Assembly: GCA_043749225.1 (NCBI GenBank)
Contig: JAYVEP010000087.1
Span: forward strand, 1-35,872
Direction: 5' to 3'
Length of the DNA stretch: 35,872 nucleotides
Source: JANXUC01 sp043749225
GTDB lineage: Bacteria > Acidobacteriota > Terriglobia > Terriglobales > Acidobacteriaceae
The notes beneath the pieces are model-generated. The model had not been told where the DNA came from, made no database searches, and was given only the letters and a program-made list of their open reading frames with translations. Shown here in pieces: positions 32,440 through 35,872 of this stretch (position 1 is the first letter of the stretch; the number at the start of each line of letters is the position of its first letter). Made by a program: the position numbers and the translations under genes.

Positions 32440-33678
32440 ATGCTGCCAATCGCAAGACTCTATTTGTACGCGGCAATTTGTTTTTGGGTAACCCTGCTGA
32501 GCTACGGTTGGGCTGCTCCGAAGTTGGACGACTATGCAGAAGCTGGCTATGCGGACTTCTCCAATTTCTACACGGCTGGACAAATTGTGCATCGCGGGCA
32601 AGGGCACCGGCTCTACGATCTCCCACTCCAGGCCGAAGTGCAGCGCGAATTTTCTCAGCCTGCCCGTAAAGGGGCCCTCCCGTACATGAGACCACCGTTC
32701 CATGCCCTTATTTTCGTGCCACTTACCCGCCTTTCCTACGCACACGCATACAAGGTGTGGGTCTTGTTCTGCGGGCTGGTTGTTGCGGTGGCGGCGGTCT
32801 TTCTGCGAGCGCGCATCCCTAGCTTGCGGGAGTTCCCCGGGTGGGTATACTTTCCGGCATACTTTTCCTACTTCCCCATTGCCTACGGATTTGCGTTGGG
32901 GCAAGATTGCTCGCTGATGCTGATGGTGTTAGCGCTGTTTGCCGTGGCTCTTCTGGAAGGAAAGGATGTTCGAGCGGGGTGCTTTCTCGGCCTGGCGCTG
33001 ATCAAGTTCCAGCTTGCTTTGCCGCTTGTCCTGATTCTCCTATTGAAGAGGCAGTTCCGCGTGTTGGCGGGCTTTTCGCTAAGTGCCTCCGTGTTGGCGG
33101 GTGTCTCCGTTTGCATCGCAGGGTGGAATTTTCTGAAGGTGTACCCCGCCTATCTGGTGCATCTGAATCACGTGCCTGGAGCAGCTGCGATTTTTCCCAG
33201 CATGATGCCCAGCCTGCGCGGTCTCGTCGAAGGATGGATGGATTCAATGCATTCGTCGCTCCGCCTTGACGCGCTCACCGGAGCGCTTTCCCTGGCAGTG
33301 CTGGTTTGGGTGGCGAGTTTATGGGACACAAATTTACCTCGTGGCTCGAAGGGTTACCTGGGAGGCCTATCAGCAGCGTTGCTCGGTACGGCGCTGGCGG
33401 GATATCACGTCTTTTCTTATGACTTGGGTTTCCTTTGTCCAGTCGCCCTGTTAGCGTCCAGGTTTGCGCTGCAGGAATCGGACCTGGATGCACGGACGCG
33501 GAAATTGCTCTTGTTGGGAGCGGGGGGTATGCTGTTTGCTTCTCTGTATCTATTGCTAATTTGGAAAATGCACCTGAACCTTATGGCAGTTTTCGTAGCC
33601 TTGTTGCTTTGGGGGTACAGCCGGGCCCTGAAACTATGGAAGTCGCAGGAAGAGTACTCTCTTGCGTGCGAGCGCTAG
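32440..33678 (+). CDS. GT87/DUF2029-family polytopic glycosyltransferase-like protein
   Basis: A 412-aa integral membrane protein with about 9-10 predicted helices. The conserved N-terminal loop of GT87 (DUF2029) is present: YADFSNFYTAGQIVHRGQGHRLYD (about 38-61; D39 is the expected acidic residue after the first helix), followed by LPYMRPPFHALIF. Family members with known function use polyprenyl-phosphate mannose or arabinose to extend cell-surface glycans. The substrate here is unknown. The last 45 bp overlap antisense with the end of the next (minus) gene. Confidence 0.82.
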   Translation: MLPIARLYLYAAICFWVTLLSYGWAAPKLDDYAEAGYADFSNFYTAGQIVHRGQGHRLYDLPLQAEVQREFSQPARKGALPYMRPPFHALIFVPLTRLSYAHAYKVWVLFCGLVVAVAAVFLRARIPSLREFPGWVYFPAYFSYFPIAYGFALGQDCSLMLMVLALFAVALLEGKDVRAGCFLGLALIKFQLALPLVLILLLKRQFRVLAGFSLSASVLAGVSVCIAGWNFLKVYPAYLVHLNHVPGAAAIFPSMMPSLRGLVEGWMDSMHSSLRLDALTGALSLAVLVWVASLWDTNLPRGSKGYLGGLSAALLGTALAGYHVFSYDLGFLCPVALLASRFALQESDLDARTRKLLLLGAGGMLFASLYLLLIWKMHLNLMAVFVALLLWGYSRALKLWKSQEEYSLACER

Positions 33679-34560
33679 GTTCACGATTCGGGAAAGCCAA
33701 TCGGTTACTCTCGGGTCTCTTAGAACGACAACTGCCAGCATGGGCAAATAGAACCCCAACACGGACCATCGCCCGACCTCAAGCATGCTGGGCGCATGGT
33801 ACCAACGCCAGATTCCGACCGGCCAACTTGCGGCGACCGTGAACAAAATCTCGCGGCGCGTTTTCGGAATGAGCCACAGAATGAAAGCGTCGTAAAACCA
33901 GCGCTGCGGAATCAGCGCTGCGAGTAGGAGCAGCTGGGAGTCTTTGTCTCGAATGCGAAACGCCGTTAACAATAGAAGGATTCCCGGAAATATCGCTATC
34001 GGAAAAAAGTGCTCATAGTAGCCCAGCTGGTGGGGCCACTCCAAGTACCAGCGCGGCGTAAGCGCCAAGCTGAAGGCAAGAACACTGGCGCAGGCGATCA
34101 CGCCGCGCCTCGATATGTTGGGGATAAAGACAGGGATGAAAAGTTGTGGCTTGACCAGGGCCACCGGCGCAAGCCACCAGAAAAATGCGCTCGCGGCTAT
34201 TACCGGAGACCATTGCACGGTAATCATTGCCGCCCAGTAGGGGTAGGCGAAAAAAATGAGCAGGCGTGTGTATCCCGTCCGCGTCAAACCGAATGCGAGT
34301 AGCCCGGAGCTGATTCCGAAGAACAGCGCGCCTGCTATTTCTCCGGGCAGTGTTACGAAGGGGAATCCAAGGAGGGCCGCAGCTGGGGGATACTGTTCCC
34401 AAGGCGTGTCGTAGGGTGCTTGCCCTGTGAGTAGGTGCTGGGCGAGCCGGATGGCCCATTGGAAGTCGGCGGCTCCTTGATGGTTCCGAGAGAGAATCGC
34501 TCCGCACCAGAGAGCGCTGACAGCGCCAATGACAATCGAAATAGCCAGTCGGCGTTTCAT
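33634..34560 (-). CDS. GT87-like polytopic membrane protein
   Basis: A 308-aa protein with about 8 membrane helices. It has the short N-terminal GT87 pattern: first helix AISIVIGAVSALWCGAIL, then GAADFQWAIRLAQHLLTGQAPYDTPWEQYPPAAALLGFPF (DF...G..PYD...YPP), the same layout as the flanking genes. It is shorter than the usual about 400 aa, so it may be a compact member. Convergent with the previous gene and overlapping its 3' end by 45 bp. It is divergent from the third GT87-like gene, 74 bp away. Confidence 0.75.
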   Translation of the reverse strand: MKRRLAISIVIGAVSALWCGAILSRNHQGAADFQWAIRLAQHLLTGQAPYDTPWEQYPPAAALLGFPFVTLPGEIAGALFFGISSGLLAFGLTRTGYTRLLIFFAYPYWAAMITVQWSPVIAASAFFWWLAPVALVKPQLFIPVFIPNISRRGVIACASVLAFSLALTPRWYLEWPHQLGYYEHFFPIAIFPGILLLLTAFRIRDKDSQLLLLAALIPQRWFYDAFILWLIPKTRREILFTVAASWPVGIWRWYHAPSMLEVGRWSVLGFYLPMLAVVVLRDPRVTDWLSRIVNLALARKRVLFLRLP

Positions 34561-34634
34561 CTGCTACGCCCACGTTGATTCGTGTTACGCTTCACGACGA
34601 TAAGTTGTAACACCTTCCGCACGGGTTGGGATGA

Positions 34635-35872
34635 ATGTTCCTGGAGTCTCGAAAGAAACAGTATCTGGCGGTTGCGCTAGCGGCGCTAGCGGCTGCCACG
34701 ATGTGGTTCTATGTCCGCAAGATCGTGCAGCCCATACAGGTTGCCGAAGCCGAGTCCCTGGGCAGTCCGCGCGGCAACCTCTCCGATCTTTATCCTCGTT
34801 GGCTTGGCGCGCGCGAGCTTCTGTTGCGCGGGCGCAATCCGTACAGCCATGACGTGAATCTCGAAATTCAGCGGGGCTATTATGGAAGGGAACTGGATCC
34901 AGCCCGTCCGAACGATCCCAAGGATCAAGCTCGCTTTGCTTACCCTCTGTACGTGGTTTTTCTGATGGCGCCATTCGTCCGAATGAATTTTTCGGAGGTG
35001 CAATTAGCGGCATTCTGGTGTTTTGGCTTTCTTGGTCTTGCGAGTGTTCTTTTGTGGGAACAAGCACTCCAAATTCGCTTCTCCTTCGCTAATTCGCTGG
35101 CTGCAATCTTATTGCTGCTTGCGACCTATCCCTTCATTCAAGCTGTTTCTCTGCAGCAGCCCGTATTGCTGGTTTTATTTTTTCTGGCAGCCTCTTTCTT
35201 TGCCCGCAGTCGCGGATGGCTTTTTTCTTCGGGCGCCTTGATGGCGATTGCAACGATCAAGCCACAAGCGGTGATTTATGCCGTTCTCTTGATGTTGATC
35301 TGGGTTTCCTGGAACTGGAAGGAGCGGCAGCGCTGGTTCTGGGGGTTTGCTTCCGCGATGGGCGTTCTCTTGGCGGCCTCAGAACTTTTACTGCCTGGAT
35401 GGCTGCCTCAATTTTATGAGGGGCTGCGAGCGTATCAAGGCTACTTGGCAGACACTGCATTTCTAGATTTGTTCTTGACCTCGCGATGGGCATGGCTCGG
35501 CAGAGTGCTGATCTCAGTAGCCGTCGTGTGGGCGGCCTGGACCTCGCGCGCACAGCCGCTAGCATCGGTGGCTTCGCGTCGTGCGATTTGCTTATCCCTG
35601 GTGGCCGCTATCTGTAACAGCCCCAACCTTGGTACCTACAATCAGGTACTGCTGGTGCCGGGATTTCTCCTGGTGGTCGAACAACGTAGCGTACTCCGCC
35701 AGGCCAAAGGGCTCCTGCGCTATTTATCGGGTTTAGCTGTGGTCTTAGCTCTATGGCCGTGGGTCACATGTGCTGCATTGATCATTTTGAAATTTGCCTT
35801 TCACGCCGATGTATTTGTCCAGCACACCTTGCAACTCCCGTCGTTCGGAATCCTCCAGCTTCCCTTGGTCAC
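34635..35872 (+). CDS. GT87/DUF2029-family membrane protein (3' partial)
   Basis: An open reading frame of 412 codons that runs off the right edge. It starts MFLESRKKQYLAVALAALAA (ATG 34635, one of two overlapping ATGs; the other, 34631, is in a different frame that stops early). After helix 1: NLSDLYPRWLGARELLLRGRNPYSHDV, then RFAYPLYVVFLMAPF, the GT87 loop with D-LYPRW and NPYS. Further helices include LAAILLLLATYPFIQAV and LVLFFLAASFFA, with conserved ATIKPQAV. Probably nearly complete. Likely glycan-related; substrate unknown. The stretch TYNQVLLVPG is in the same style as its neighbours. Confidence 0.85.
   Translation, partial: MFLESRKKQYLAVALAALAAATMWFYVRKIVQPIQVAEAESLGSPRGNLSDLYPRWLGARELLLRGRNPYSHDVNLEIQRGYYGRELDPARPNDPKDQARFAYPLYVVFLMAPFVRMNFSEVQLAAFWCFGFLGLASVLLWEQALQIRFSFANSLAAILLLLATYPFIQAVSLQQPVLLVLFFLAASFFARSRGWLFSSGALMAIATIKPQAVIYAVLLMLIWVSWNWKERQRWFWGFASAMGVLLAASELLLPGWLPQFYEGLRAYQGYLADTAFLDLFLTSRWAWLGRVLISVAVVWAAWTSRAQPLASVASRRAICLSLVAAICNSPNLGTYNQVLLVPGFLLVVEQRSVLRQAKGLLRYLSGLAVVLALWPWVTCAALIILKFAFHADVFVQHTLQLPSFGILQLPLV

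Overview
The window reads as chromosomal DNA of a moderately GC-rich, diderm, non-photosynthetic bacterium, most likely an Acidobacteriota (Terriglobia-type) genome or MAG. The basis is inference: gene content and style (a Tad pilus locus with trailing DUF192 and TonB-C genes, a LemA-GIDE pair, an RskA-type anti-sigma factor, many lone zinc-ribbon proteins) and short dispersed palindromic repeats between genes. No rRNA, tRNA, transposase, phage or CRISPR was seen.

Layout. 1-545: start of a secreted-protein gene running off the left edge, then a very AT-rich spacer. 545-10050: mostly plus-strand housekeeping and accessory genes: thiD, a TPR protein, a vapBC toxin-antitoxin pair (minus), a radical SAM protein, a GNAT acetyltransferase, a tiny zinc-ribbon gene (minus), a Gfo/Idh/MocA oxidoreductase, a GlsB/YeaQ membrane protein, an OmpA-like protein, an OB-fold lipoprotein and a mono-haem cytochrome. 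10121-12695 (minus): lysS, then a YtxH plus DUF948-like pair resembling Bacillus ytxGH. 12834-14798: acs. 14800-16900: a decayed stretch with a nonsense-mutated antitoxin gene, a truncated DUF4349 gene, a DinB-like secreted protein and a small zinc-ribbon protein.

From 32185 down to 16905 almost every gene is on the minus strand. It starts with the Flp pilin and runs flp-cpaB-cpaC-cpaE-cpaF-tadB-tadC, a Tad/Flp pilus secretion machine, followed by DUF192 and a 649-residue proline-rich TonB-C protein. Then come GIDE, lemA, a fRMsr-like GAF protein, a zinc-ribbon/Sel1 membrane protein and an ECF sigma factor with its RskA-like anti-sigma factor. The right end (32440-35872) holds three GT87/DUF2029-type polytopic glycosyltransferase-like genes, the last cut by the window edge.

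Points of most interest: several families of small hairpin repeats, some placed inside the Tad operon or abutting stop codons; a 128-bp MITE-like element with 24-bp inverted ends; a vapBC promoter whose predicted start is the A of the ATG (leaderless); a terminator-like hairpin between flp and cpaB; an antitoxin broken by one CAA-to-TAA change; a LysRS with Trp in place of the ATP-contacting His of motif 2; and a GAF protein lacking the canonical fRMsr catalytic Cys. No wholly new defence or biosynthetic system was found. The closest to an undescribed module is the Tad operon tail (DUF192 plus TonB-C protein).
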